Positions 48,609 to 59,204 of a stretch of DNA of 64,000 bases are shown piece after piece. Under the pieces are notes generated by a model. That model ran no database searches, was not told the origin of the DNA, and was given only the letters and a program-made list of their open reading frames with translations. Origin of the DNA: Volvox africanus (Eukaryota; Chlorophyta; Chlorophyceae; Chlamydomonadales; Volvocaceae); contig BSDZ01000089.1 in assembly GCA_030268105.1 (NCBI GenBank), forward strand, positions 62,001-126,000. The letters run 5' to 3'. Each line of letters starts with the position of its first letter. The first letter of the stretch is position 1. The translations under genes and the position numbers were made by a program.

Positions 48609-51600
48609 GATACATATACACACATACACACATCCACGCGTGTACCTGCAGATTCCCTTTTCGGACATGTACGACCAGCCGTACTTCATTCAGGCCATGG
48701 CGGCCGCCGGCCTCCGAGTCATGGCGCCGGAGGAAGCGCCGCCGATAACGTCGTACACCACGGTGTCGCTGGTGCCATATGGTTGGAGTGCTACGGCGCC
48801 GCTGGCAGAGCAGTACAGCGACAAATTGCATGTAGCTGTGGACTGCCCTCTACTAAAGATGGCGGCTTCGGAGCTGACGGCTTCGGACTGGGAATTCATG
48901 TGGGCCGTGCTTGACGCCCTCAGACCCAACCCACAAGTAAGGCCCCTGGGACCATGAATGGCCTCACACCTACCGGGACGTGTCTGAAAGCGTTCTCTGA
49001 AAGCCAAACGCCTCCCCCCTTCTTTTCCCTCCGCCCCTTGCTTCACCCGAACCCGGTTCCGGAGCGACACGCCATCCATTTCCCCCGACACAGCCGGGAT
49101 TTTAAATGAGCAACCATCCATGGTTGCTCATTTACAGCCGTTATCCGGGCTGATGAAATTATCTTCCATAAGCTCCAGGGATTATCCCGCGTGCACCCAC
49201 ATCTCCGTACATGAGCACGAGGGGGGCAGCCCCGGATTTATGGAGTAGTTATCTCACGGGTCAGGCAGTATATGAGAGATATACTGCCAAGGGTTAGACA
49301 GGGTACGGCGCTCTGCTGCTGGACGAGCGAGCGAGGAGTGAGTGAGGGTCCAAGGCCCGAAGTGAAAAGTCAGTGAGGGCCGAGGGCCCGAACGAACGAG
49401 ACAATTAAAACCAATCCTGGTGCTGGTACCGAAGAAACGGAAAGGACTAACCGTGAAGGGGGAGAGGGACGAAGGGTACTTGCTCCTTGGCTGTCTGCAC
49501 CACCTGATGCGCTAGATGTGCAATGCTGCAGGCAGCGGCGGCGCTGGACCTCGCGCTTACCCGCTTGGTGCAACGGCAGCGGCACAGCAGTCGGGAGGGA
49601 CGGGGCGAGGTGCGGGCCGAGGCGGCAACGGGGTCGGCGGAGGCAGACGCAGCGGCCAGCAGCAGCAGCTCCTTCAACTTCTTACATCTGCGTATTGAAA
49701 ACGACTGGGTGGCGCATTGCCAGTGAGTCCAGGATTGCGAATAAAAATTTAAAAACTTTACATGGGAAAACAAGAGGGATCAGTATAGCAGAGTATATAG
49801 AGGGATCAGTATATAACACAATAAATATATGCAGAGGCGGCAGAGGATAAGGCCTGGAGGATAAATGAAGACGTACGGACCGTACGGACCGGGGCAAGAG
49901 CCAATGCGACTTTTCTTTTTTTCTGTCAGTAATTGTTGTCACAGTTACAATAGATGTCGTTGGTCAATGTTGTTATTGCGGTTAGGTCGGTTTGTTTGTT
50001 TTTCCCAAACAGGTGTCTCTCCGAACCTTGAGCTTGAGCAAGGCACTGCGCAGTGCGCCATGGGATGGGACCCGGGATGTCCCCTCCCCATTCAAACCTA
50101 AACCCAGCCAAATGCAGTGCAATGCCGTCGCCAGGTTTGCTTTTCCTCCACCCCCAATACACGCCGCTGCGCTATAACTGTACCCTCACGTCGCCCTGAA
50201 AGTATACACACACGCTCTCTCCCCCTCTTACCTTCCCACACAAACTCCTCCCCAACCCGCTCAACCCGCCCAATTCTCCACTCCTCTCTCTCTCTCTCTC
50301 GCACACACACACACACACACACACACAGGCGCTGGGCGTCCATTCAAGACGGGATGGTTCGCGACAACTGTTTCAATTATACGGAAGAAATTGGATCACG
50401 GCTGGCGTTGTTTGGGTTGCCGAACAGTACGACACTTTATGTGGGATCGTACTGGGCCGATGTAGAAGAGAGCCGTCGGGGCAAGGTGGGTGTGCGAGCA
50501 GGTAGAGGGGTCTGGCTATGCGCTGCGGAAAATGCTGAACCAGGTTTGCGACTCGTGCAGCGACACATTAACAACCCCCACATGGCGGGCGCCAATGCCT
50601 CAACTCCAGAGGAAAGAAGCAAACCACTTGTGGACGTTCTGATGTCACGCCTCAGTGCTCGGAAACGCTCCCGACACAAGACAGGGAGTCGCCCTATTGG
50701 GCGGGATGAGGACCAACACAATGCAACATGTTGTGTTAGGACGGTGCTGTGCGGTGCGATTTATGTATCCCCTCCCTCCCCCCACCATACCCTCACCCTG
50801 GACTGCATCACAGCCACCGCCATGCCACCGCCACCGCCACCGCCATGTTTTCGTGGTCGTCTGGTGACCTCGCTCGCAGCTCCCTGACCCTCACCCTCCC
50901 CTCACCCGCCTTCCTCCAGGTCTTTGCGCAGCTGGCAGCAGCCGGCTATCGCGTCATCACTTCCGCCGACTTGTTCCCAGCGGGACTCGGAGACTCGTCC
51001 GGGGCGGGGGGGGACGGAGCCCTAACAAGGAATGAGCGGACGCAGACGGAGACGCAGTCTCATGGGGGGGAGGAGGCGCGGAAGGAGGCTGGTGGCCTAG
51101 ATCCGCATAGGGCCCGCGGAGGGCGCGAGTACAAGGCCATGTTGGACTATTTCCTGGCCATGCGGGCTGAGAGGTACGGGCGGGAGAGTGTCCGATGTCG
51201 TTGGCTTTCTCGCTCAAATCCCAAAAAGACCAAAACCCTCCAGCCTGTCTTTGTTCGAATGGAAGGCGTCCCCTGCCCTCGCCCCCGTCCCCGCCCTCGC
51301 CCTCGCAGTATTACGTCTTTCTTTCTTCCTTCTCATTCTCCTATGCATGTATCGCTGATCTCAACACTCTTGACAGCACAATTTCTCCCCTAACCCACCC
51401 CCTATATCAACCCCACCCCAACCTCGTTTTTCGACTTGACGTCCCCCCCCTTCTTCGCTCCTCCCTCCCGCCGATGAACCTCCTTTCTGTCCCTCAGGTT
51501 CATCGGCAACTCCGTGTCTACTTTCACTGCGCTGGAGATTCTCGAGCGGCGCCGCCGGGGTCAGTGGGCCGCCTATTACAACGGCGGCAATATCCCGCTC

Positions 51601-54600
51601 GCCAGCTTGATGCCGGGGCTGCATCGCCTGCCCTGGGTCTTCACCTACAACAGCTGGAGCCCGGATTATGAGTACATGCTTCGAGGCGCTGTTCGGTGAG
51701 AGCCTTGTGGGGAGCCAGGGAGGGACGGGGAGGGGAGGGGCGTCTCTATGTATGTCTGCCACAAAAGGTTAAATCAATAGAAAGCCTGATTGAGAATAAG
51801 GTTTTATACGAGGAAGGGGTTTATAACTATTCTCGGTCGGCTAAGTTCAAGCGCATTTGGGTTATAATAATGCTGTTATCTCTTTTTACCGTCTGATTTG
51901 CGTGTTCTACTAAACAATCCGCATCTCCCCTCCCCTCGCCCTCGTCCCATGCTCCCGCAGCTCCGCCCTGGCCACGCGCTCCTTCACGCCCTACTGCATC
52001 TTTCAAGGTAACGACAGCAGCCCCATCGCCACCTGGTTGCAGGCCCAGGGTGTACGACTCATCAGCCATACACCCGCCTGGACTGAGAAGCTGCTGGAGA
52101 AAGCCAGGGTCAGGGTAAAGGTACGGCACAGGCCTAGGGGCACAGGCCTAGGGGCACAGGGCCTAGGGAGCGCCATCACGTGTGGCAACACCCTCCCCGA
52201 TTTCCCGAGTGCGGTTGCAATCGGTGCAGGAATGCGTACTGCACCTGGTAGTGTCGTGTGCACTTGAGCCTGGGCTTGCGGTTGGATGTGAAGAAGGGGG
52301 GAGGGGACAACGGAGAGCGAGAGGGAGAGGGAGAGGGAGAGGGAGAGGGAGAGGGAGAGGGAGAGGGAGAGGGAGAGGGAGAGGGAGAGGGAGAGGGAGA
52401 GGGAGTGCGAGAGGAAAGCGCAAATACGAACGTGTGTACTCTGTGCATGGAGTGCGGGAGGAGGGCGGCAAGGGAGGGGAGATTGGAAGAGCAAGATAGA
52501 CGTGGAGACGATCCCTTATCCCCGACTCACAGGACTCTGTTTGCTGCCCCCGCTGTGTCCTCCGCCAACACCCGACCTGTGGCCCCACTCTCCAGACCGC
52601 AGAACCTCCGTCCCCCATTCCCGCCACCCGAATCCCGCACCGTAGTCAGGCATTTCGACCCTCAAATGCCTGACTACGGTGCTACTGAGAAACGCGGAAA
52701 CTAATGTAGTACATGCCCCGATCCACTGCATTACACATTGCTTTCGGCTGCCAAGTCAGCGACTTAAAGAAATGTTCTTCCCCCTAACCCTACTTTACGT
52801 TGACTCGCAGGACAACGTGCACCACTCACACCTCTTCAAGACTCCGGACATGTTGGTGGCAACCTTCCAGCGGGTAGATCTGCCTGTCGTACCCGTATTG
52901 GATCAGTACACGTACGTGCTGTACACGGACGCCGACGTGTACTTCAGGAAGCCCATACGGCTGGACGACTTTGGTGAGGCTTCGGGATGTACAACCAACC
53001 ATCGTGACGAGCGGCGTATTATTTAATTATTTTAAAAAATCCCAAACCAAAAATAAATTATAAAATAGATTCAAAAAGCGTTAGCTCGTGGATGTATGTA
53101 CGACTGGAAAGCCGCCCGGGAATATTGTGATGACGATGGTGGTTGTGGTTGTGTATGTGTTTGTGTGTATGTTGGGAAGGGGGGAGAAGGGGGAGAGAGA
53201 GGTGAATTGGGATTAGCCCGGGTACGGCGCACTCTCCTGGGATGGCTCCCCCTTTTATTCTTCAGTGCCTTGACGGTGGAGGGAGATGCCCCGAGGGGTA
53301 TGGAGGGGGTTGAGGGTGGAGGGGAGCAGGGGGGGGTTGTGGCCTAATGGGAATGTAGTGAATGTTGGGTAGAGCTCTAGAGCACGAAGACGCAGGTGTT
53401 CGTTGACCTCCTCCATATTCCCATGTTGCCGTATCGTTGCACAGAACGCGCTGGTGGTGTAAAACCTCCCGTTAATTGTTTGTCCACGACATGGCTTCTG
53501 ACAGACCAGGGTGTTGTTCGTTATTTTTCGAGCAGGACTGCCGCTGCCACACTCCGTGTCCATGTCGTACGAGTTCGTGGATATGTTTCCGTACAATGCG
53601 GGCGTCATTGTGGCCAACCTTCCCACGATGAGACAAAACTACGCCGCCTTCATTGACACGATGCTCGCAAATGACAACGGCCTGTTCTACACCAACTACG
53701 GACCGGCGGACCAGGGCATCATGAATAAGGTAACGTCGTACACTTGACTGCTGACTTGATGGATATGCTTGCTCCTGCGTCATGCTCGCTGTCGGTGGGG
53801 CCCCCAACCCCCCGTGTGGTGTCCGCTGCCTCCATTGCGTCCCATTCACTCACGCCTTCATGCGCGAAAGCCCTAAAACCCTAAAACCCTTACACCTACA
53901 CTTTCCCTCACCCCGCCCCTCCTCGGCCCTGCTCCCCGGCACGAATCCCCAAATCTGCAGTTCTATGAGGCCGACCTGCGCGGGCGCATGTTGAATCAGG
54001 TCTTTAACGCCAAGCCGTACAACTCCTTCGACCCCAACGCCTTCATCGTGCACTTCCACGGCCCCAAACCCCACGACCTGCTGTCCTTCATGACCACCGG
54101 GAAATGCGACTTCTTCAGTCTGTGCGAGTCAGCTTTTCTCAAGTAAGTGTGGGTTAGGGTGGGTTAGGGAATGCACAAAGGGCGGCTAGGGGGGAGTTGA
54201 TGATGTTGATGAGGAGGAGGAGGAGGAGGAGGACGAGGAGGTGGCTTGCTCTTTAGAGTTGTTCCGGGGCTCTCATCACAAACCCACCCCACCTCGACCG
54301 TTCCCCCCAGTGGCCTATGCACCTACACCAAGGAGTGGGTGCAGTGGGTGTACGACGACCTAGAGGCTCTACGGCTTGAGGACGCCTGTGCCTGGTTGGG
54401 CACACCTGCTCTTGCCCAGGTGAGCACCTGTCTCGTTCTGTTGTATTTTTTTCTGTCTGTCTGTCTGATCCGCCTTTCAGTTCTGTCCTACCTCAACTAA
54501 CACCAAAACAAGCAAATAACTGACCAACTAAGCAACTAATCAACCAACTGCAGCTGCTCAAGCAAAAATGGGGCATTCAGGAAGGTCAGGGCACCGCAGG

Positions 54601-54833
54601 GGCGCCAACCGCCGTGTCCGACGCTGCTGCTGCCGTACATGTTGCGAACCGGACGGAGGAGGTAATACAAGTAGGTTTTGCAGTACAAAGCTCGTACGGC
54701 TACTTTAACGGTTTATTTAACGGGACAAATCCGTGGGATCTATTGGACTCGCCTTGCCCATCCATCACCTCTCTCCCCCTTCAACCAGCTGGGAATTCCC
54801 GATGCCGTACTTCCAATCCACGTACGGGCCTGA
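47339..54833 (+). CDS. Two-domain glycosyltransferase: O-fucosyltransferase-like plus GT8-like
   Basis: Exons: 47339(start unresolved)-48055, 48652-48936, 49532-49722, 50329-50485, 50920-51173, 51498-51695, 51961-52120, 52811-52973, 53536-53729, 53961-54142, 54311-54419, 54554-54661, 54789-54833; phases match at every junction, about 920 residues. Residues 1-90: cytosolic tail and one membrane anchor (LYISLLLLGFLAGSTV), a type II Golgi topology. Domain 1, exons 1-6: CNGFANQRLS, FLHLRIENDW and FIGNSVSTFTALEIL are landmarks of algal/plant O-fucosyltransferase-like proteins. Domain 2, exons 7-11: YVLYTDADVYF with a DxD metal/nucleotide-sugar site, PYNAGVIVANL, PADQGIMNK and the His-containing HFHGPKPHD, as in GT8-like GT-A enzymes. 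Predicted role: making a glycan on secreted or wall glycoproteins with two donor sugars; substrates unknown. No ATG lies in the first open frame, so a 5' exon is missing (candidate ATG near 47092). At the 3' end the phase-consistent exon stops after 14 codons; see the 54790-55377 entry. Confidence 0.82.
48251..48281 (+). repeat. (AGTAGC)n microsatellite
   Basis: About five hexamer units in intron 1 of the glycosyltransferase gene. Confidence 0.8.
48568..48640 (+). repeat. (CACATA)n-type microsatellite before an acceptor
   Basis: Pyrimidine/purine alternating run ending shortly before the exon 2 acceptor at 48651. Confidence 0.8.
49104..49133 (+). other. 13-bp perfect hairpin
   Basis: Arms 49104-49116 and 49121-49133, loop TCCA, in glycosyltransferase intron 2. 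Confidence 0.65.
49254..49288 (+). repeat. Dispersed 24-bp word, copy 2, with 10-bp hairpin
   Basis: 49254-49277 equals 25865-25888. Here the word runs into a perfect hairpin (49264-49273 with 49279-49288, loop GAGAG). Confidence 0.6.
50285..50328 (+). repeat. (CT)n(CA)n tract forming a splice acceptor
   Basis: Dinucleotide repeat whose last CAG is the acceptor of glycosyltransferase exon 4. Confidence 0.85.
51308..51364 (+). repeat. Dispersed TATTA..CTTTCTTCC..ATCGCTGATCTCAA repeat, copy 2
   Basis: In the intron 51174-51497; similar to 7388-7446 (-) and 62432-62491 (+). Confidence 0.6.
52319..52405 (+). repeat. (GGGAGA)n microsatellite
   Basis: About 14 near-perfect hexamer units in the intron 52121-52810. 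Confidence 0.9.
52637..52682 (+). other. 19-bp perfect hairpin
   Basis: Arms 52637-52655 and 52664-52682, 8-nt loop, in the same intron as the GGGAGA repeat. Confidence 0.8.
53871..53890 (-). repeat. Telomere-type repeat, CCCTAAAA orientation
   Basis: Two units of CCCTAAAA plus a partial one in the intron 53730-53960. Confidence 0.65.
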
Positions 54834-55377
54834 TGATGGCTTCCCCGTATTACCGCAGGCGGATGGCAATGACATCGAAGCGTTGTCCGGGAAGGATACG
54901 GGCAACACTGCTGGTTCCGGAGCCCGCACCGGCACGGGTACCAGCGCACCGTCCGCATCTGAGGCAGCAACATCGGTGTCTCCGAATCTGGCAGCGGGCG
55001 CAGCGACTACCTCCGCTGACAGCGGTGGAGGTTCTAAGACGGTGCAGGGGCAGCAGCAGCAGCCATTTCCAGAGGATGTCCAGCGGCTGAGCCAAATGCG
55101 CCGGGCGCTGATGCAGAGCGTGGCGCGGCAAGAGAAAGGGGAAGGGGCCGCGCGGCGGGAAGCGGTGGTCGGACCCCCCAACCATGCCCAGCAGCTTCAC
55201 CAGCACCGGCACCAGAAAGCAGCGGGCGCAGAGGCCAATGACGGGCCGAAGGACGGGGGTTACAAGGATGGGGGTCAGAGCCTAACCGACATTGACAAGT
55301 TCAACGGCATCAGCGCAGATGAAGCGGCGCTGGAGGAGGCCTGGCAGACGCTGCCGGCGCGATCCGCAGTGCATTAG
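54790..55377 (+). other. Open frame at the 3' end of the glycosyltransferase gene
   Basis: After the same acceptor at 54788, a different frame stays open to a stop at 55377 and has protein-like content (for example RLSQMRRALMQSVARQEKGE and TDIDKFNGISADEAALEEAW). The phase of exon 12 sends the ribosome into the frame that stops at 54831 instead. Either this is a longer true C-terminus reached through an unrecognised donor or an indel, or it is 3' UTR. Confidence 0.4.
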
Positions 55378-56241
55378 CGTGATGGTGACACGGACACTGA
55401 CGTTGTCATCGCTATTACGAGGTGCTATGGGTGCCTCTACCAGCGCATTGCCCTCTCCGCAGCCCAGGTTTGCAGGGGGCATTCGCTGCCGTGACCGTTG
55501 CCGTGGCATGAAGTTGGAGTTGGGGTGTTGGGAGTTGGGAGTTGGGAGTTGGGAGTCACATTAGCTTTGAATTTCAGTAAGTGCGCAAAAACAGTTTTAG
55601 TTGTTAGACATGCATGCGGGATAGTGCCGGTTTCGAGGGAGGAGGGGGAGGAAAAGAGGGGGAGGGATTCGAAGTATTTACGTCGTGAAGTTGTCTGCTT
55701 CAGAGTTAAGGGCGTGTGGCGCAGTGGCTGCATGGGGGCAGGGCGAGACCCGGGTGTTGTTATCATGTCTTATCCGTCAGAATCGAATCGGACTGTCGCA
55801 ATTGTTGTACTTGGCAAATCCGCAGAACAAACCGCTCTGACGGAGGAAGGGGCCGGGGGCAAGAGCTCAGGCGGATGGTTTCCTTTCCTGCGTTTTGATG
55901 AGGACGAACCGAGAGGGGAGCTCCGCAATCCGTTGGATCGTTGGATTCAACACGCAGTTAGATATACAGAGAGATATACAGATAGATGTACAGATAGATG
56001 AGCAGGTAGATGAGCAGGTAGATGAGCAGGTAGATAATTCCAGAACGTGTCAGTGGGGCTCACACGTCCACAGTAGCCCCTTGCGTGTGTATGTTTATTT
56101 TCATTTAATGCCGCCAGCTCCTAGCTACTAACTTAATTGCCGGTATTTGATGGGCTGTCAGAAAACGAATTATACAATCACAAATTTCCTAGGGGGGAAA
56201 ACTGGAGAGTTTTTTGAGCTGCGATTGCGATTGTGAATATG
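55378..56241. other. Intergenic region with short tandem repeats
   Basis: Contains GTTGGGA units (55527-55556) and three copies of a 12-bp unit AGATGAGCAGGT (55995-56033). No exon supported. Confidence 0.5.
55995..56033 (+). repeat. 12-bp tandem repeat, three units
   Basis: AGATGAGCAGGT repeated three times. Confidence 0.8.
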
Positions 56242-56568
56242 TGTGTAGGATAGGGGGGTACATCACCCGTGGCCACTAACCTGGCAGTCCCTACCTTCCC
56301 CGGTGTTTCGGGGCACCCTCATCCAGTCTCCCATGCCGACTTCTCCGAAATCAGTGGTTTTCCCAGGTTCAGCATCCACCACCAGCATCCAGCGGAATCT
56401 GCCGAATCAACTAAGGCGTCAACTCCGCTACTGGTCAGCTCGCAGGTCACTTTAATTGGGGTCGTCACCGTCCATCGACATGGGGGCACCCTGCCCTTAA
56501 CATTAGGGTCTTTGGCCCGCTCTCGGTCGGGGTAGAACCTGGAAGTCCAAGGGCATATTAGTCGTGCC
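56242..56568 (+). mobile_element. 327-bp transposon-like repeat, copy 2
   Basis: Same length as 34799-35125 and nearly identical, inverted relative to it. After 56568 a 14-bp extension repeats GTCGTGCC, and the flanks TGAATATG (56234-56241) and TGAACACG (56583-56590) may be an imperfect 8-bp target duplication differing at two C/T positions. Confidence 0.75.
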
Positions 56569-56590
56569 ATAACAGTCGTGCCTGAACACG

Positions 56591-59204
56591 TAATGCGTAA
56601 TGCGTAATGCGTAATACGTGAATGTATGCGGTGGTAAGGTTGTGAGTCACAGTCCGCAGGTGGGGTGACGCGGCGCGGGAGAATCACGCTGGGATCAAGT
56701 CGATTTAGGGCGGCGAGTTGGCGGCGCTCTTCAATAACCCGTGGGGCACTCACTGGCCGCGCTCTCATTGTCTGGTTGTTACCGTTGTTACCGTTGTTAC
56801 TGTTGCATTAGCTCCGCTGGAATAGCTCTGCCGCAGGGGCATGCTGTAGACCAGTGGGATGTGTCTGGATTAGGCTTTTGACCTCGCAGACTGCGGGCTG
56901 CCCTCCTCTTCGCACCGCCACCAATCGCACAAGGCCACTGGCCAAAGAGTTGCCGCGGGCCTGTGGATTGAACTCCTTTTCCGATTTTCCATTGATGGTA
57001 TGGCTATGTATTCAAGCAAAAGATTATGACGTTTGTATCTTTTGTATTAGTCGTGAGCGCACTGCCATCCGGCTGCTCCGAAACCACACAGTTGATTCGT
57101 GGTCTATATTGGCTCACATACAAGTAGGGGGGGGCGGTTTGGGCGAGCACATTGCGCCACAACCTGCCCATCTATGTTCTGCATGTTCTACGCTATGAGC
57201 TCTACTTGGTCGAAGAACAATTTTGCGGGGAAGGGGAAGGGGAGGGGGAAGGGGAAGGCCGTTGGTGATAATACTCCGCGGTAATTGTGGATACGGATCG
57301 GGCCCTATTGCTTTGACATGAGACGATTGGCATGAGGGGACACGCGTCGTCGTCACTGGGTCCCTTGCGTCTCCCCTGCGATTGCTTGCAGGGCGCCCTG
57401 GTGTGCCGAAGGCGCGCCAGAGCGTTAAGTTGCTAATGACACAGATAGGGACTGTTAAATGAGCTTGGGGGTTTTGGGCTTTGAAAGAGGTCGTGAATTG
57501 AGAATAGCAGCTCTTAGCGAAGTTCACGCCTGCGGGCTCTAGGGGGTTGCTTTGGTGATGGCGATGCTGATGATGCGGTGCTCATGCCAGGGGATGTTGA
57601 GTGAGCATCGTGTTGACTGCATGGTCGCCGCCTTAATGGACCTTAATGGTGGGCCGGACAGACCGCAGATACCTGAGCTCAAGGTGGCAGCGGATTGCGG
57701 GTGGCAGCGGGTGTAGCGTGGTAGCGTGGTAGCGGCTTAGGTGTTGTGAAATTTTTACAAACGCGGTAAGGCGCAAGTCGTGTCCCGTACGTGACAAAGT
57801 GATGTCAACTCAGGCATGTAGCCTTCGGGAAGTGTGTGACTGCCCACCAGGGGGGGATGGCACCAGCGTCCAGTTGGCCCCGTTGTGGGGAACGGAGTGG
57901 AGTCCGGGTCCGGCGTGCAACACGCCGGTTGTCAGGCTTACAGAGCAGAGGCTGGCTCAGTGCACAGGCTGATACGTGCCTGGGGCTTCAACCTCCCAAA
58001 CCCCAAACCACTGCAGCAGTGCATCAAACAGTAACACAAATCCATTCTTAGTATGCATGCGATTCATGACCCAACTTAACTCTTTTTCACCTTGGTCCCG
58101 CAACAAGTTGACTCCTTATGCGCTGTTTTGAGGAATCACAAGGAGCCTGGCCTCCGCCCGGTCCGTGTCTCCCGATTTGGGCATCACCACGCCCCAGACT
58201 CTGTTAGCCACCCCCCCATGAAGTCAGTCCCACATCTCACCCACAGTAATCCGTTGATAGCGGTAAGCACTACTGAGGCCCGAACTTAGACATTCGTCGG
58301 GCGACGTGGGGACAATCCGCCAATGTCTATCTGCGGCTTCGCAGACATCACGACGTCGCGAAATCATCACGCAGAGAAATCGTCAAAACAACCGCTTCAG
58401 TTGTAACATCCGATAAAAGGAACAAGGATGTAAGAGCGCCACCAACACCACCAGCACCACCAACACGATGGGACGATCCGCCTGCGGTATTCCTGCCCTG
58501 CCCAGTTGCTCTGCCCAGTTGGCCCTGCCCTTCCCCACCCCATCCTGTCGTGACATGTCTGCCCAAATGAACACTTCCGGGCATCCCCTTAGAAAGCCTC
58601 GTCCGTGGCTTCGCATCACAGATGACAACAGCAAGTACTTAAACAAGTGAGAGGAACAAACATCAACGAAACCGTCGCCGAGGCCGGGTCAGAAAATGAA
58701 ACTTTGGCGCTTCCAAACAAAAAACAGCGTGTTCACAATTGCGAGCTCGGGACCTAGTTTCATGTGCAGAGACGTCAGAGACGCCAGCACCAACCCACCC
58801 TTAGCAACCAACGAGTGGAATGGCGGCCTCCTCGCGGGCCGCCGCTGACCCGCGCTTGCACACGACCTACCATTCGTCCATCCATCCAGCAACCGTATAG
58901 CCCGCATAGCCGTACCCTCAATGCTGCTCCTGCTACTGCCTTTGTTGTCATTGCTGCTGCTGCTGACTTTGTGATGCTTAAGTACTCATCGGCAGTCTTG
59001 TTGCTGAAAGACGTTAGCCTCGCGACCACCACCCTAATGAAATGCACATGACGATTGGAGCCTCTGACTTAGCGCTCTCAGACATCTGTAAGCTTAATCC
59101 CACCCCACCACCTCCCCCGCCATCTCTCCCATCATCACCCCCACCCCCACCCCCGCATCACCATCACCATCACCATCAATAAGAACAACAACAAAAACAT
59201 CTCC
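56591..59204. other. Intergenic region without supported genes
   Basis: Only short frames of random make-up. Holds CGTAATG units (56590-56613), a GGGGAA-rich strand near 57217-57259 able to form G-quadruplexes, and CAC/CAT runs near 59140-59180. The right end should hold the 3' UTR of the KH gene. Confidence 0.45.

Noticed and set aside
52163..52627. Long Pro/Leu or Arg/Gly repeat frames around the GGGAGA run
   Set aside because: All frames are open only because the microsatellite has no stops; the sequence lies in an intron.
55700..55755. Possible tRNA (TGGCGCAGTGG resembles an A box)
   Set aside because: No matching B box, no anticodon stem and no acceptor pairing.
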